64,000 nt of DNA from JAHHUH01 sp045123075 (GCA_045123075.1 JBGVIJ010000027.1:1-64000), one strand, 5' to 3'; shown: positions 7,415-16,824, counted from the stretch's first letter. Numbers and translations are program-made. Notes: generated by a model not told the origin, from the sequence alone.

Positions 7415-8905
7415 TTAGATTACATGTACACCAGTGCTTTTAACTGCCTTTTTCCAACCGTCAAACAATTTTGCACGACGAGCTTCTTCCATATTAGGAG
7501 CAAACTCTTTGGCGATAACGTGATTAGCTTTAATTTCTTCCTTGCTTTGCCAATAGCCAACAGCAAGACCTGCAAGGTACGCTGCACCCATAGCAGTAGT
7601 CTCAATAGTTTTAGGACGAGCAACTACTGTGTTGATAATATCTGCTTGGAATTGCATCAAGAAATCATTTGCGCAAGCACCACCGTCAACGGCAAGAGTA
7701 CCTAATTTAATACCACTATCTTCTTCCATAGCTTTCAAAACATCGGTAACTTGGTAAGCCAAAGATTCCAAGGTAGCACGCACGATGTGATTGCGATTAG
7801 TACCACGGGTTAAACCAACAATAGCACCACGAGCGTATTGATCCCAATGGGGAGCGCCCAAGCCTACAAAAGCAGGAACCATATAGCAACCATTAGTATC
7901 AGGCACAGCTTTAGCAAGAACTTCAGATTCCGCAGAATCACGAATCAAACCAAGTTGATCACGGAGCCATTGAATAGCAGCACCAGCTACGAAGATAGAA
8001 CCTTCCAAAGCGTATTCCACCTTACCGTCCACGCCCCAAGCGATAGTAGTAACAAGACCGTTCTTAGACGCAACAGGTTTATCGCCAGTGTTCATCAACA
8101 TAAAACCGCCAGTGCCATAAGTGTTCTTAGCTTCGCCGGGAGCAAAGCAAATTTGTCCGAAGAGAGCGCATTGTTGGTCACCTGCAGCGCCTGCGATAGG
8201 TACTTCTTCACCAAAAATGCGAGCTTCTGTATGACCATAAAGACAGCTAGAGGCTTTAACTTCAGGCAACATTTGACGAGGAATGTCTAAAATTTTAAGA
8301 ATCTCCTCATCCCACTCTAAAGTATGAATATTAAAGAGCATGGTTCTGGAAGCGTTTGAGTAATCAGTAACGTGTACCTTGCCGTGAGTAAGCTTCCAAA
8401 TAATCCAAGTATCAATAGTACCAAAGAGCAACTCCCCTGCTTCCGCACGTTCACGAGCATTGGGAACATTGTCTAAAATCCATTTTAATTTGGTACCGCT
8501 AAAGTAAGCATCAAGCACAAGACCAGTTTTTTCGCGGAACATATCTGCCAAACCTTGCGCTTTCAATTCGTCACAATATTCTGCAGTACGACGGCATTGC
8601 CAAACGATTGCTTTACAAACAGGACGACCGGTATGTTTATCCCAAACCACAGTAGTTTCACGTTGGTTAGTAATACCAATGCCTGCAACACCGGACATTT
8701 CTACGCCAAGTTTTTCCAAAGCTTCAAACATCAAACCTTTTTGAGTTGCCCAAATTTCTTCAGCATCGTGCTCTACCCAACCAGGTTCAGGAAAATATTG
8801 GGTAAACTCTTTTTGCGCTACGCTACAGATTTGTCCGTTCTTATCAAATAAAATACTGCGGCAGCTGGTAGTACCCAAATCTAAAGACATAATATATTTA
8901 CTCAT
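7415..8905 (-). CDS. glpK: Glycerol kinase
   Basis: FGGY-family kinase that phosphorylates glycerol to sn-glycerol 3-phosphate with ATP. The N-terminal phosphate-binding segment SLDLGTTSCRSILFD, the glycerol-contact region NQRETTVVWD and the second ATP loop GTGGFML are all present. The chosen ATG at 8905 gives 496 aa, the usual length, with GAGGTG 8 nt upstream; an ATG five codons earlier overlaps that site. No glpF or glpD neighbour is visible, so it is probably a single-gene unit with its 3' end at the 7367-7392 terminator. Confidence 0.97.
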   Translation of the reverse strand: MSKYIMSLDLGTTSCRSILFDKNGQICSVAQKEFTQYFPEPGWVEHDAEEIWATQKGLMFEALEKLGVEMSGVAGIGITNQRETTVVWDKHTGRPVCKAIVWQCRRTAEYCDELKAQGLADMFREKTGLVLDAYFSGTKLKWILDNVPNARERAEAGELLFGTIDTWIIWKLTHGKVHVTDYSNASRTMLFNIHTLEWDEEILKILDIPRQMLPEVKASSCLYGHTEARIFGEEVPIAGAAGDQQCALFGQICFAPGEAKNTYGTGGFMLMNTGDKPVASKNGLVTTIAWGVDGKVEYALEGSIFVAGAAIQWLRDQLGLIRDSAESEVLAKAVPDTNGCYMVPAFVGLGAPHWDQYARGAIVGLTRGTNRNHIVRATLESLAYQVTDVLKAMEEDSGIKLGTLAVDGGACANDFLMQFQADIINTVVARPKTIETTAMGAAYLAGLAVGYWQSKEEIKANHVIAKEFAPNMEEARRAKLFDGWKKAVKSTGVHVI

Positions 8906-9001
8906 AAGCTTGCACCTCATCTACATTATGCCCTTATTATAACAGAAGTTAATCAACCAACAAACTTTTCTTGTCATAAAAACACTGCTAATAAAAATTA
9001 A

Positions 9002-9030
9002 AAAGGCACTTCCTTTACGGAAGTGCCTTT
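9002..9030 (-). terminator. Terminator of the 19-residue peptide gene
   Basis: Strong stem GGCACTTCC / GGAAGTGCC extended by A-T pairs, loop TTTAC, followed on the minus strand by a TTTTTAATTTTTA tract. It lies 22 nt after the stop codon of the small ORF at 9052-9111. Confidence 0.85.
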
Positions 9031-9051
9031 GCATTCTAGAAACAATGTTTC

Positions 9052-9111
9052 TTAGTGAACGATATAGAATTTCATATTGCAGAGAGTTTCAACAAATTTT
9101 TCAAAAGACAT
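9052..9111 (-). CDS. Small peptide gene, 19 residues
   Basis: ATG to TAA ORF encoding MSFEKFVETLCNMKFYIVH. Although tiny, it has every element of a gene in order: a promoter with 17-nt spacing (TGGACA / TATACT), a leader of about 57 nt, an AAGGAGAAC Shine-Dalgarno at good distance, the ORF, and a strong terminator 22 nt after the stop. The peptide has one cysteine, an amphipathic first half and a C-terminal hydrophobic patch ending in His. No signal peptide or cleavage motif is recognisable. It could be a regulatory or membrane-associated microprotein, a leader peptide, or the coding part of a dual-function small RNA. Confidence 0.6.
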   Translation of the reverse strand: MSFEKFVETLCNMKFYIVH

Positions 9112-9175
9112 TTTAGTTCTCCTTTCACACAGAAAAATTATATGTAATTTATTTTTTATCTCTTTCGATGTACCA

Positions 9176-9204
9176 AGTATAGCACCCATTTATAATTTTG
9201 TCCA
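9176..9204 (-). promoter_or_regulatory. Promoter of the 19-residue peptide gene
   Basis: Minus-strand TGGACA (9199-9204), 17-nt spacer and TATACT (9176-9181) with an extended TGC upstream of the -10. Confidence 0.7.
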
Positions 9205-9329
9205 GTAGGGTTTTATTTTGTCCCACAAATTGTGAAATCTTGTGAACTCCGCTCTACAAGAGACTTTCCAGTATTTCCAGGAGTTTCGCCTAAAAATATT
9301 TTTTAAAAATTTTTAAGAGAAAAATAAAA

Positions 9330-9361
9330 AACTCCTGCTATATTTTTACATAACAGGAGTT
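9330..9361 (-). terminator. Terminator after the AbrB-type permease gene
   Basis: AACTCCTG / CAGGAGTT stem with a long AT-rich loop, followed on the minus strand by TTTTTATTTTT. It closes the tig-clpP-clpX-lon-engB-permease run. Confidence 0.8.
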
Positions 9362-9395
9362 CATCAAACATATTTAAAATAAAGTTAGACGGTAC

Positions 9396-10427
9396 TTATT
9401 GCGATTTTGAAAAGTACCACTCAATCACCGGCGGAACCAAAAGATTAATGGCTAACAGCCTAACCAACTGATACGCCAAAATCGTAGCCACATCTTCCCC
9501 CATGCTTAAACCTGCAAGCGCCATTTCCGCAATGCCACCGGGAGCCATGGCAAGAAATGCAGTTACAAGGCTAAAGCCATATAAATCAGAAAGAACATAA
9601 GCAACGCCAATACTGATCACTACCAAAAGAGCAGTCCCTCCAATTACAAAGGGAAGTACATTTTTAGTTTGGGCAATACGCTTAGCATCAAGTATCATAC
9701 CCATAAAAAGACCAATGCTCAATTGGGCAGGTGCCATCAAAAGACCAGGAACAGGTTGTACACTACCAACAAATATGTTAAAAACAGTAGTTGCTAAAAT
9801 TGAACCTAAAAGAACTGGAGTAGGCAAACGCAATTTAGTAGCAATAAAACTACCCAAAATAGTCAAAGGAATAAAAATTGCCCAATGATAACCAGAATGC
9901 GCAACCATTCCTAAAGGACTATTGATAACCTTTGCATCTAAAAGCAATACCGTTAAAAAGGGCACGGAGATTATTACCCCAAACAAGCGAATTACTTGCA
10001 TTACCACAACCACATTGGGATTGATGGTCTTGTCTTCTTCCGCCATTAAGAGGGACATTGTCATACCACCGGGAAGCATCCCGATAACACAACTCTTCAA
10101 ATCTTCGCGAGTAACCTTTGCTGTAACAATGGCGATAATAATGCTCGCACCTAAAGCAATAAACGTAGATGCGCTAACACCAGCAAGCTCGTGCAAAAAA
10201 TTATTCCAAGCAGCAGTGTTAAAGTTTACGCCAATACCATAGCCTGCAATCATTAAACCAAAATCACGCCATCTGCGAGGCCAGTTCACTGCTCTTTCGC
10301 GGGCAAAGGTTTTATATAAAATTGCTATTGTCATACCACCCAACATATAGGGAATGGGTATGTGCATTTTCATCAGCAAGGTACCTAAGCAACCTGCTGT
10401 AATGAAAAGTAAAAGCCTATCCAACAT
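9396..10427 (-). CDS. AbrB family membrane protein (duplicated AbrB domain)
   Basis: 343 aa integral membrane protein with about ten hydrophobic segments arranged as two similar halves, each with a Gly-rich PG(G/A)G motif: MLPGGMTMSLLMAEED in the first half and MAPGGIAEMALAGLSM in the second. This is the hallmark of the AbrB (ammonia monooxygenase-like, Gneg_AbrB_dup) family of putative transporters, unrelated to the B. subtilis AbrB regulator. The substrate is unknown. It lies 12 nt downstream of engB and may be read through from the proteostasis cluster. Confidence 0.85.
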   Translation of the reverse strand: MLDRLLLFITAGCLGTLLMKMHIPIPYMLGGMTIAILYKTFARERAVNWPRRWRDFGLMIAGYGIGVNFNTAAWNNFLHELAGVSASTFIALGASIIIAIVTAKVTREDLKSCVIGMLPGGMTMSLLMAEEDKTINPNVVVVMQVIRLFGVIISVPFLTVLLLDAKVINSPLGMVAHSGYHWAIFIPLTILGSFIATKLRLPTPVLLGSILATTVFNIFVGSVQPVPGLLMAPAQLSIGLFMGMILDAKRIAQTKNVLPFVIGGTALLVVISIGVAYVLSDLYGFSLVTAFLAMAPGGIAEMALAGLSMGEDVATILAYQLVRLLAINLLVPPVIEWYFSKSQ

Positions 10428-10439
10428 TCAGCTCAGTCC

Positions 10440-11078
10440 TTAAAAGTTATTTACAGCACCCATGATTCTTTCAATCAAATCGCCACGCATAGTATGGTTT
10501 GTAGAAGAATAAACCATAATTTGATCTTCAGTCAAACCAAACTCACGACGGAACAAAGCTTTTTGGCTAGCAGCAGCGTTCTTGGAAAGCTTATCTGCTT
10601 TGGTCAAAATAATTTGTACCATCAAGCCACAGCTTTTCAACCAATTATAACATTCAATGTCATTAGCCAAAGGTTTATGGCGAATATCAATCAATTGGCA
10701 AACCATGGAAAGATTATCGCTACCGGAAAGGTATTTTGCAATAAAACCGGACCATTGGTCACGGTTAGCTTTACCGGTTCGAGCAAAACCGTAGCCCGGC
10801 AAGTCTACCAAGTAAAATTCATTGCGTTCAACAAATTCATCTTCCATAGTGCGTTTTGCTTCCAATTGGTAAAAGTTAATAGTTTGAGTTTTACCGGGAG
10901 TGGAGCTTACGCGAGCCAAACCGTTACGACGGCACAAGGAATTAATCAAAGAGGACTTACCTACGTTACTGCGTCCAATGAAGGCAACTTCAGTCAGCTC
11001 CGGTTGAGGATACTGTTCAGGACGTACAGCAGAAGCAATATATTTAGAATGGATAATATCCCAAGGTTTATTTGCCAT
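10440..11078 (-). CDS. engB: Ribosome biogenesis GTPase EngB/YsxC
   Basis: Essential GTPase needed for late assembly of the 50S subunit. G-motifs are clear: G1 GRSNVGKS (35-42), G3 DLPGYG near 93, G4 TKAD near 154. At 212 aa it has the single-domain length of the family. It overlaps the end of lon by 11 nt. The lon-engB (lonA-ysxC) pairing is also standard in Bacillus. Confidence 0.97.
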   Translation of the reverse strand: MANKPWDIIHSKYIASAVRPEQYPQPELTEVAFIGRSNVGKSSLINSLCRRNGLARVSSTPGKTQTINFYQLEAKRTMEDEFVERNEFYLVDLPGYGFARTGKANRDQWSGFIAKYLSGSDNLSMVCQLIDIRHKPLANDIECYNWLKSCGLMVQIILTKADKLSKNAAASQKALFRREFGLTEDQIMVYSSTNHTMRGDLIERIMGAVNNF

Positions 11079-13401
11079 CTTTATCCTCCAAAGCCAATTT
11101 CAAGACTTCATCCATATGTTTTACAGGAATAAACTTCATTTCAGCACGCACGTTTTCGGGAATTTCTTCCAAATCTTGCATGTTACGGTGGGGCAACAAA
11201 ATAGTTTTCACGCCATAACGATGTGCTGCCAACATTTTTTCTTTAATGCCGCCAACAGGAAGCACTCTGCCACTCAAAGTGATCTCGCCAGTCATAGCAA
11301 GGCTTGCTTTAATGCGACGACCGGTAAGAGCAGAAACCATTGCAGTTACCATAGTGATACCTGCGGAAGGACCGTCTTTAGGAATAGCACCTTCGGGCAA
11401 GTGAATGTGAATGTCTTCAGTTTCGTAGAAGTTTTCTTCCAAGCCCAAATCTTTAGCACGGCTACGAATATAGGTGTAACCTGCTTGAGCAGATTCTTTC
11501 ATTACATCGCCAAGTTGACCGGTCAAAGTCAAACCGCCCTTGCCTTTATAAGCAAGAACTTCAACTTTCAAGAGTTCGCCGCCAACAGCAGTCCAAGCAA
11601 GACCAGTGCAAATGCCTACTTCGGATTTGATGGTAACATCATCTTCCAAATAGATTACAGGGCCTAAATATTTTTCTAAATTCTTTTCAGTTACTTTTGC
11701 AGATTTGCTATCGGCAGTAACAATTTTATGAGCAATCTTACGGCAAACGCCTGCAATCTTGCGTTCCAAGTTACGCACGCCAGCTTCGCGAGTGTAATCG
11801 CGGATGATGCGGCGAAGCGCTTTTTCACTAACGGAAACCTTACGTTTTTCCAAACCGTGAGCCTTGCGTTCTTTGGGAAGCAAATGAAGTTCTGCAATTT
11901 TAACCTTTTCATCTTCGGTGTAGCTGGAAAGTTGAATAACTTCCATTCTGTCCAGGAGAGCAGGAGGAATAGTTTCCACAGTGTTTGCAGTTACAATCCA
12001 GAATACGTTGGAAAGGTCAAAGGGGAATTCGATAAAGTGATCGCTAAAAGCGTGGTTTTGTTCCGGGTCAAGTGCCTCGAGAAGTGCGGAAGCAGGGTCA
12101 CCACGGAAGTCAGAAGCCATTTTATCAACTTCGTCCAGCAGGAACACAGGGTTCATGCAGCCACAGGTTTGCATACCGTGAATAATGCGACCGGGCATAG
12201 CACCAATGTAGGTACGGCGATGACCACGGATTTCTGCTTCGTCACGAATACCACCCAAGGAGATACGGGTATATTTACGATCAATAGCTTCAGCAATACT
12301 GCGAGCCAAAGAAGTTTTACCCACGCCCGGAGGTCCTACCAAGCAAAGGATGGGGCCTTTGGTATCTTGGGTAAGAGCACGCACCGCCAAATATTCAAGG
12401 ATGCGTTCCTTAACTTTTTTCAAACCGTAGTGGTCTTTTTCCAATACATCTTCAGCACGTTTCAAATCGAAGTTATCTTGGTTGAACTTGCCCCAAGGCA
12501 AAGCCAACAATGCGTCCAAATAGTTGCGGATAACTGCACCTTCTGCCATCATAGGAGGCATTTTGTAAAGTCTATCCAATTCTTTTTCGCATTTAACGAC
12601 AACATCTTCAGGCAGAGCAAGCTCTGCCATTTTCTTTTTATATTCTTCAATCTCCGCTTTCAGTTCATCGCCTTCACCAAGTTCTTTGTTGATGGCTTTG
12701 ATTTGTTCGCGCAGATAATATTCTTTTTGATTACGCTCAATTTGTTTACGTACTTCTTGAGCAATATTTTTTTCAAGGCCTGCGATTTCCAGTTCCTTGC
12801 TGAGCATTTCATAGAGCTTGTGCATACGTTTTTGTACGTTTGCCAATTCAAGAAGCTGTTGCTTTTCTTCCAGGGGAACCGCAAGATAGCCTGCAATCAT
12901 ATCAGTAACACGACCGGGGTCAGGTTGACCTTTCAATGCTTGCAAAACTTCGCTGTTTACTTTTTTAGTTACCAATACCCATTGTTCAAAAGCTTCAATG
13001 AGCATACGACGCAACGCTTCTACTTCAACTTCGTAGCCAAGTACGGGTTCTAAGATGCGAGCATGACCGGTAAAGTAAACTTTTTCAGTTGCAGAATCAG
13101 TAATGGAAACGTATTCTACACGTTCCAAACCTTCTACCAAAATACGGATAGCACCGTTAGGCAATTTCAAAAGTTGCTTAACTTCTGCCAAAGCACCAAA
13201 TTTATATAAATCCTCCGGCTGTACATCGGTAAGCGCCGCATCCTTTTGAGTTACCAAAAGCAAACGACGATCGCCTTCCATAGCAGCTTCTACGGCAGCG
13301 ATAGATTTTTCACGGCCAACATCAAGGTTGATAATCATGCCCGGAAAAACCATCATACCTCTCAGCGCCAACAGCGGTAAGGTCATGATTTCTTCAGTCA
13401 A
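11068..13401 (-). CDS. lon: ATP-dependent protease La
   Basis: Hexameric AAA+ serine protease for misfolded and regulatory proteins. Order: N-terminal substrate-binding domain (1 to about 205), coiled linker, AAA+ module with Walker A GPPGVGKT (356-363) and Walker B VFLLDEVDKM, then the C-terminal protease with catalytic Ser679 in PKDGPSAG and Lys720 in GGIKEK. Length, 777 aa, is full. A TTG start at 13401 is chosen because AAGGAGGG stands 7 nt upstream; the next ATG (five codons in) lacks a site. It follows clpX with a hairpin in the 59-nt gap. Confidence 0.98.
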   Translation of the reverse strand: MTEEIMTLPLLALRGMMVFPGMIINLDVGREKSIAAVEAAMEGDRRLLLVTQKDAALTDVQPEDLYKFGALAEVKQLLKLPNGAIRILVEGLERVEYVSITDSATEKVYFTGHARILEPVLGYEVEVEALRRMLIEAFEQWVLVTKKVNSEVLQALKGQPDPGRVTDMIAGYLAVPLEEKQQLLELANVQKRMHKLYEMLSKELEIAGLEKNIAQEVRKQIERNQKEYYLREQIKAINKELGEGDELKAEIEEYKKKMAELALPEDVVVKCEKELDRLYKMPPMMAEGAVIRNYLDALLALPWGKFNQDNFDLKRAEDVLEKDHYGLKKVKERILEYLAVRALTQDTKGPILCLVGPPGVGKTSLARSIAEAIDRKYTRISLGGIRDEAEIRGHRRTYIGAMPGRIIHGMQTCGCMNPVFLLDEVDKMASDFRGDPASALLEALDPEQNHAFSDHFIEFPFDLSNVFWIVTANTVETIPPALLDRMEVIQLSSYTEDEKVKIAELHLLPKERKAHGLEKRKVSVSEKALRRIIRDYTREAGVRNLERKIAGVCRKIAHKIVTADSKSAKVTEKNLEKYLGPVIYLEDDVTIKSEVGICTGLAWTAVGGELLKVEVLAYKGKGGLTLTGQLGDVMKESAQAGYTYIRSRAKDLGLEENFYETEDIHIHLPEGAIPKDGPSAGITMVTAMVSALTGRRIKASLAMTGEITLSGRVLPVGGIKEKMLAAHRYGVKTILLPHRNMQDLEEIPENVRAEMKFIPVKHMDEVLKLALEDKDGK

Positions 13402-13426
13402 AGGTATCCCTCCTTTATAAGGAAAT

Positions 13427-13455
13427 AAGGGAGAAAGGCACAGCCCTTCCCCCTT
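13427..13455 (-). terminator. Hairpin between clpX and lon
   Basis: 13-bp stem with two G-U pairs (AAGGGGGAAGGGC / GCCTTTCTCCCTT on the minus strand) and a 3-nt loop. The tract after it is weak (ATTTCC), so it probably attenuates rather than ends transcription. Confidence 0.5.
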
Positions 13456-13460
13456 TTATT

Positions 13461-14705
13461 TTACTCAATAATCATTTGAGGTTCAGCATGCTCACGTACA
13501 GTTTCTTCAGTAACGATGCATTTAATAACATCATCACGGGACGGAACTTCATACATAACATTGCGCATGATGGACTCGATGATGGCACGCAAGCCACGAG
13601 CACCAGCGTTACGTTTCAATGCTTCTTCTGCGATTGCAGTCAAAGCACCATCTTCAAATTCCAATTCCACACCATCCATCGCAAGGAAATGCTGATATTG
13701 CTTAATCAAAGCATTGCGCGGTTCGCACAAAATACGTACCAACGCTTCCTTATCCAAACTATTCAAGGTAACAACAACGGGCAAGCGTCCTGCAAATTCA
13801 GGAATCAAACCGAATTTCATCAAATCTTCAGGCAAAACCTTAGCAAAGATTTCGTTGTTATTAACTTCCGCTTTCTTTTGAATGTCTGCACCAAAACCCA
13901 AGTTCTTTTTACCAACACGTGCATTGATAATGTTTTCCAGGCCTGCAAAAGCACCGCCGCAGATAAACAAGATGTTGGTAGTGTCGATAGTGATAAATTC
14001 TTGGTGAGGATGTTTGCGACCACCTTTAGGCGGAACGCTAGCAACAGTACCTTCCAAAATTTTCAGAAGTGCTTGTTGCACGCCTTCACCGGAAACATCA
14101 CGGGTGATGGAAACATTTTCAGATTTACGGGAGATTTTATCAATTTCATCGATATAGATAATACCGCGTTGAGCAGCTTCAATATCGTAATCAGCGTTTT
14201 GAATAAGCTTCAGAAGAATGTTTTCCACGTCTTCGCCAACATAGCCAGCTTCAGTCAAAGTAGTAGCATCTGCCATGGCGAACGGAACTTGCAGAATTCT
14301 AGCCAAAGTTTGAGCCAGCAAGGTTTTACCGCTACCGGTAGGACCAAGCATCAAAATATTGGATTTTTGCAATTCCACAACACGTTCTTCTTCAGGATTT
14401 TGCATTTCATAATTGATGCGTTTGTAGTGGTTGTAAACAGCAACCGCCAAGGTTTTCTTAGCTTCGTCTTGACCAACTACATATTCATCAAGAATTTCTT
14501 TGATTTCTTTAGGGGTAGGCAGCTCGCCGGCAGAGGGCATGCTTTCAGCAGCTGCTTTTTGTTTATCTTCTTCAAGCATATCCTTGCAAAACTCGACACA
14601 CTCGTCACAGATATGAACGCCGCGACCTGCAATCAGACTGCGAACTTGACCTTCACGCTTACCGCAGAAGGAACAAGAACGTTCATTTTTTTCATTGTTA
14701 TCCAT
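13461..14705 (-). CDS. clpX: ATP-dependent Clp protease ATP-binding subunit ClpX
   Basis: AAA+ unfoldase that feeds substrates to ClpP. The N-terminal zinc-binding domain has Cys11, Cys14, Cys33 and Cys36. Walker A GPTGSGKT is at 121-128 and Walker B YIDEIDKI is near 185. The IGF-type ClpP-docking loop appears as LGFGAD (about 271-276). At 414 aa it is complete. It starts 22 nt after the clpP stop with an AAGGAGA Shine-Dalgarno. Confidence 0.98.
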   Translation of the reverse strand: MDNNEKNERSCSFCGKREGQVRSLIAGRGVHICDECVEFCKDMLEEDKQKAAAESMPSAGELPTPKEIKEILDEYVVGQDEAKKTLAVAVYNHYKRINYEMQNPEEERVVELQKSNILMLGPTGSGKTLLAQTLARILQVPFAMADATTLTEAGYVGEDVENILLKLIQNADYDIEAAQRGIIYIDEIDKISRKSENVSITRDVSGEGVQQALLKILEGTVASVPPKGGRKHPHQEFITIDTTNILFICGGAFAGLENIINARVGKKNLGFGADIQKKAEVNNNEIFAKVLPEDLMKFGLIPEFAGRLPVVVTLNSLDKEALVRILCEPRNALIKQYQHFLAMDGVELEFEDGALTAIAEEALKRNAGARGLRAIIESIMRNVMYEVPSRDDVIKCIVTEETVREHAEPQMIIE

Positions 14706-14727
14706 GGGTTATCTCCTTAAATGTATC

Positions 14728-15321
14728 TTATTTCGCAGCTTCGTGACGTTCCAAAACTTTGTCAATCAAGCCGTATTCAGCAGCTTCACGACTGGTAAGA
14801 TAGTAGTCACGATCAGTGTCATGAGCAATCTTTTCGATGCTTTGACCGGTATGCTTAGCAAGTACGCCGTTCATTTCTTCGCGAATACGAAGGATTTCAC
14901 GAGCGTGAATTTCGATTTCAGAAGCCTGACCTTGAGCACCGCCCAAAGGTTGATGAATCATAACACGGGAATAAGGCAACGCAAAACGTTTACCGGGAGT
15001 ACCCGCCGCCAAAAGTACGGAAGCCATAGAAGCTGCCATACCCATGCAGATGGTAGAAACATCAGGTTTAATGTATTGCATGGTGTCATAAATAGCCATG
15101 CCTGCACTTACACTGCCACCGGGGCTGTTGATGTACAGATGGATATCTTTGTCAGGATCTTCAGATTCCAAAAAGAGTAATTGAGCAATGACAACATTCG
15201 CCATGTTGTCATCGATGGGTCCGGTCACAAAAACTATTCTGTCTTTGAGCAGACGAGAGTAAATGTCATAGGAACGTTCTCCGCGGCTGGATTGTTCAAC
15301 GACGATAGGAACGTAGTTCAT
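14728..15321 (-). CDS. clpP: ATP-dependent Clp protease proteolytic subunit
   Basis: Tetradecameric serine protease. The catalytic Ser98 in GMAASMAS and His123 in MIHQPLGG are visible, with the third residue in the DTDRDYYL segment near 171. 197 aa, normal length, without a long propeptide. Placed between tig and clpX as in many Bacillota. Confidence 0.98.
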   Translation of the reverse strand: MNYVPIVVEQSSRGERSYDIYSRLLKDRIVFVTGPIDDNMANVVIAQLLFLESEDPDKDIHLYINSPGGSVSAGMAIYDTMQYIKPDVSTICMGMAASMASVLLAAGTPGKRFALPYSRVMIHQPLGGAQGQASEIEIHAREILRIREEMNGVLAKHTGQSIEKIAHDTDRDYYLTSREAAEYGLIDKVLERHEAAK

Positions 15322-15352
15322 TGTTTTTCACTTCCTCTTTTAAAAACACCAC

Positions 15353-15377
15353 AAGTGCCGTAGGTCATACGGCACTT
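15353..15377 (-). terminator. Hairpin between tig and clpP
   Basis: Perfect 10-bp stem AAGTGCCGTA / TACGGCACTT with a 5-nt loop. A short delayed T-run follows on the minus strand, so partial termination with read-through to clpP is likely. Confidence 0.65.
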
Positions 15378-15407
15378 TCAGTGTAATATTTTGAAATTGT
15401 TGTTAAA

Positions 15408-16691
15408 TTATTGTGCGCTGTCAATTACAACGTGAGCAGCTTTGCGGCGGAGGATGTTAGCCAAGAGCAAGCCCATGGTGCCGTTGTTTTTGATGATTTG
15501 TTTAACGTCTTCAACTTTAGCGTTGTGTTGGTTAGCGATTGCTGCGATTTCAGCGTCAACGTCTTCCATGTCTACTTGGATGCCTTCAGCTTTAGCGATT
15601 GCATCGAGAACGAGGTCGGTTTTAACGTTTTCTTCAGCAGTCGGGCGTTGGTTAGCACGGATTTTTTCCATGTCTTGGCCAGTGTATTGCATGTACATTT
15701 CCAAGGACATTTTGCGAGCTTCGAGGCTCATTTTCATTTCGTCAACCATTTGGGTGATGCGGTCTTCGATCATGATTTCGGGAACTTCGAAGGTAGCGTT
15801 AGCTACAGCGAGGTCAACCAAAGCACGTTCGTAAGCTACTTTAGCTTGTTCTTCAGCAGCAGCTTGCATACGTTCTTTGTAGTTAGCGCGCAGTTCTTCA
15901 ACGGATTTGAAATCGCTGTTAGCTGCAACATATTCGTCGGTCATTTCCGGCAATTCTTTACGTTTAACGTCTTGAATGTGTACTTTGAACACAGCTTCTT
16001 TACCAGCGAGTTCAGCTACGAAGTATTCGGTCGGGAAGGTTACTTCTACGTCAGTGGAATCGCCTTTGGACAAGCCAACCAATTGGTCTTCGAAACCGGG
16101 GATGAAGGAGTTGGAGCCAACTTCCAAAGGATAGCCTTTGCCTTCGCCACCGCTGAAAGCTTCGCCGTCAACAGTACCAGCAAAGTCGATGATTGCGAAG
16201 TCGCCTTTCTCGATTACAGCGCCTTCTTCAGCAGCTACCATCTTAGCATTGCGGTTACGCAGATCGTTTACAGCAGCGTCAACGTCTTCGTCGGTTACAA
16301 CAGCTTCTTGTTTTTCAACGTGCAAGCCTTTGTATTCGCCCAATTCCGGTTCGGGTTTCAAAGTAACTTTGATAACCAATTCCATGTCTTGGCCTTCTTC
16401 GAATACGGAAGTTTCTACTTTCGGATCATCAACGGGGATGAGTTTTTGGAGTTCCAAAGCTTCGCTGTATGCTTTGTTAGCTACAAATTCGAAAGCTTCT
16501 TGTTTTACAGCGTCTTTGCCATAGTGCATTTCAATGATGTTACGGGGAGCTTTACCTTTACGGAAGCCCGGGATGTTTACGTTTTGAGCAATTTTAGCAA
16601 CAGCTTGTTTAAAGCCATTATTTACAACAGCTGCTTCAGCAGTGATTTTCAAAGTTGCTTCATTTCCTACTCTTTCAACGGTTACGTTCAT
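15408..16691 (-). CDS. tig: Trigger factor, ribosome-associated chaperone and prolyl isomerase
   Basis: Binds nascent chains at ribosomal protein L23. The ribosome-docking signature is seen as GFRKGKAP (about 42-49, in NIPGFRKGKAPRNIIE). An FKBP-type PPIase domain follows at about 155-240 (GDFAIIDFAGTVDGEAF... VEVTFP), then a helical C-terminal chaperone domain. At 427 aa it is full length. It has its own good promoter and is the first gene of the tig-clpP-clpX-lon-engB run. Confidence 0.97.
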   Translation of the reverse strand: MNVTVERVGNEATLKITAEAAVVNNGFKQAVAKIAQNVNIPGFRKGKAPRNIIEMHYGKDAVKQEAFEFVANKAYSEALELQKLIPVDDPKVETSVFEEGQDMELVIKVTLKPEPELGEYKGLHVEKQEAVVTDEDVDAAVNDLRNRNAKMVAAEEGAVIEKGDFAIIDFAGTVDGEAFSGGEGKGYPLEVGSNSFIPGFEDQLVGLSKGDSTDVEVTFPTEYFVAELAGKEAVFKVHIQDVKRKELPEMTDEYVAANSDFKSVEELRANYKERMQAAAEEQAKVAYERALVDLAVANATFEVPEIMIEDRITQMVDEMKMSLEARKMSLEMYMQYTGQDMEKIRANQRPTAEENVKTDLVLDAIAKAEGIQVDMEDVDAEIAAIANQHNAKVEDVKQIIKNNGTMGLLLANILRRKAAHVVIDSAQ

Positions 16692-16750
16692 TAATAAAAT
16701 CCTCCCTTAAATTTATATGGGTAAATAAAATAATATAATCGGATTAGTGT

Positions 16751-16779
16751 GTCAGCTTTCCTACAGCAAATATGCTGAC
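16751..16779 (-). promoter_or_regulatory. Dyad in the tig leader
   Basis: GTCAGC and GCTGAC face each other across 17 nt in the untranslated leader between the tig promoter and start codon. It could be a weak leader hairpin. No known regulator site is recognised. Confidence 0.3.
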
Positions 16780-16795
16780 ATAAATCGCTCATAGT

Positions 16796-16824
16796 ATCAT
16801 ATCATAAAGAAGCTTGCTTGACAA
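16796..16824 (-). promoter_or_regulatory. Promoter of tig
   Basis: Minus-strand TTGTCA (16819-16824), 17-nt spacer, TATGAT (16796-16801). The leader to the tig ATG is about 100 nt. No CIRCE or CtsR heptad repeat was seen here. Confidence 0.75.

Noticed and set aside
11728..13053. 441-codon + strand frame opposite lon
   Set aside because: Antisense to an intact lon with no start signal and low-complexity Phe/Asn-rich translation.
13476..16694. Long + strand frames opposite clpX and tig (414 and 427 codons)
   Set aside because: They mirror the lengths of real genes on the other strand and encode Phe/Ser/Val-rich sequence without domains.
16692..16800. CIRCE or CtsR operator before tig
   Set aside because: Neither the TTAGCACTC-N9-GAGTGCTAA repeat nor GGTCAAA heptad repeats are present; only a short GTCAGC dyad.
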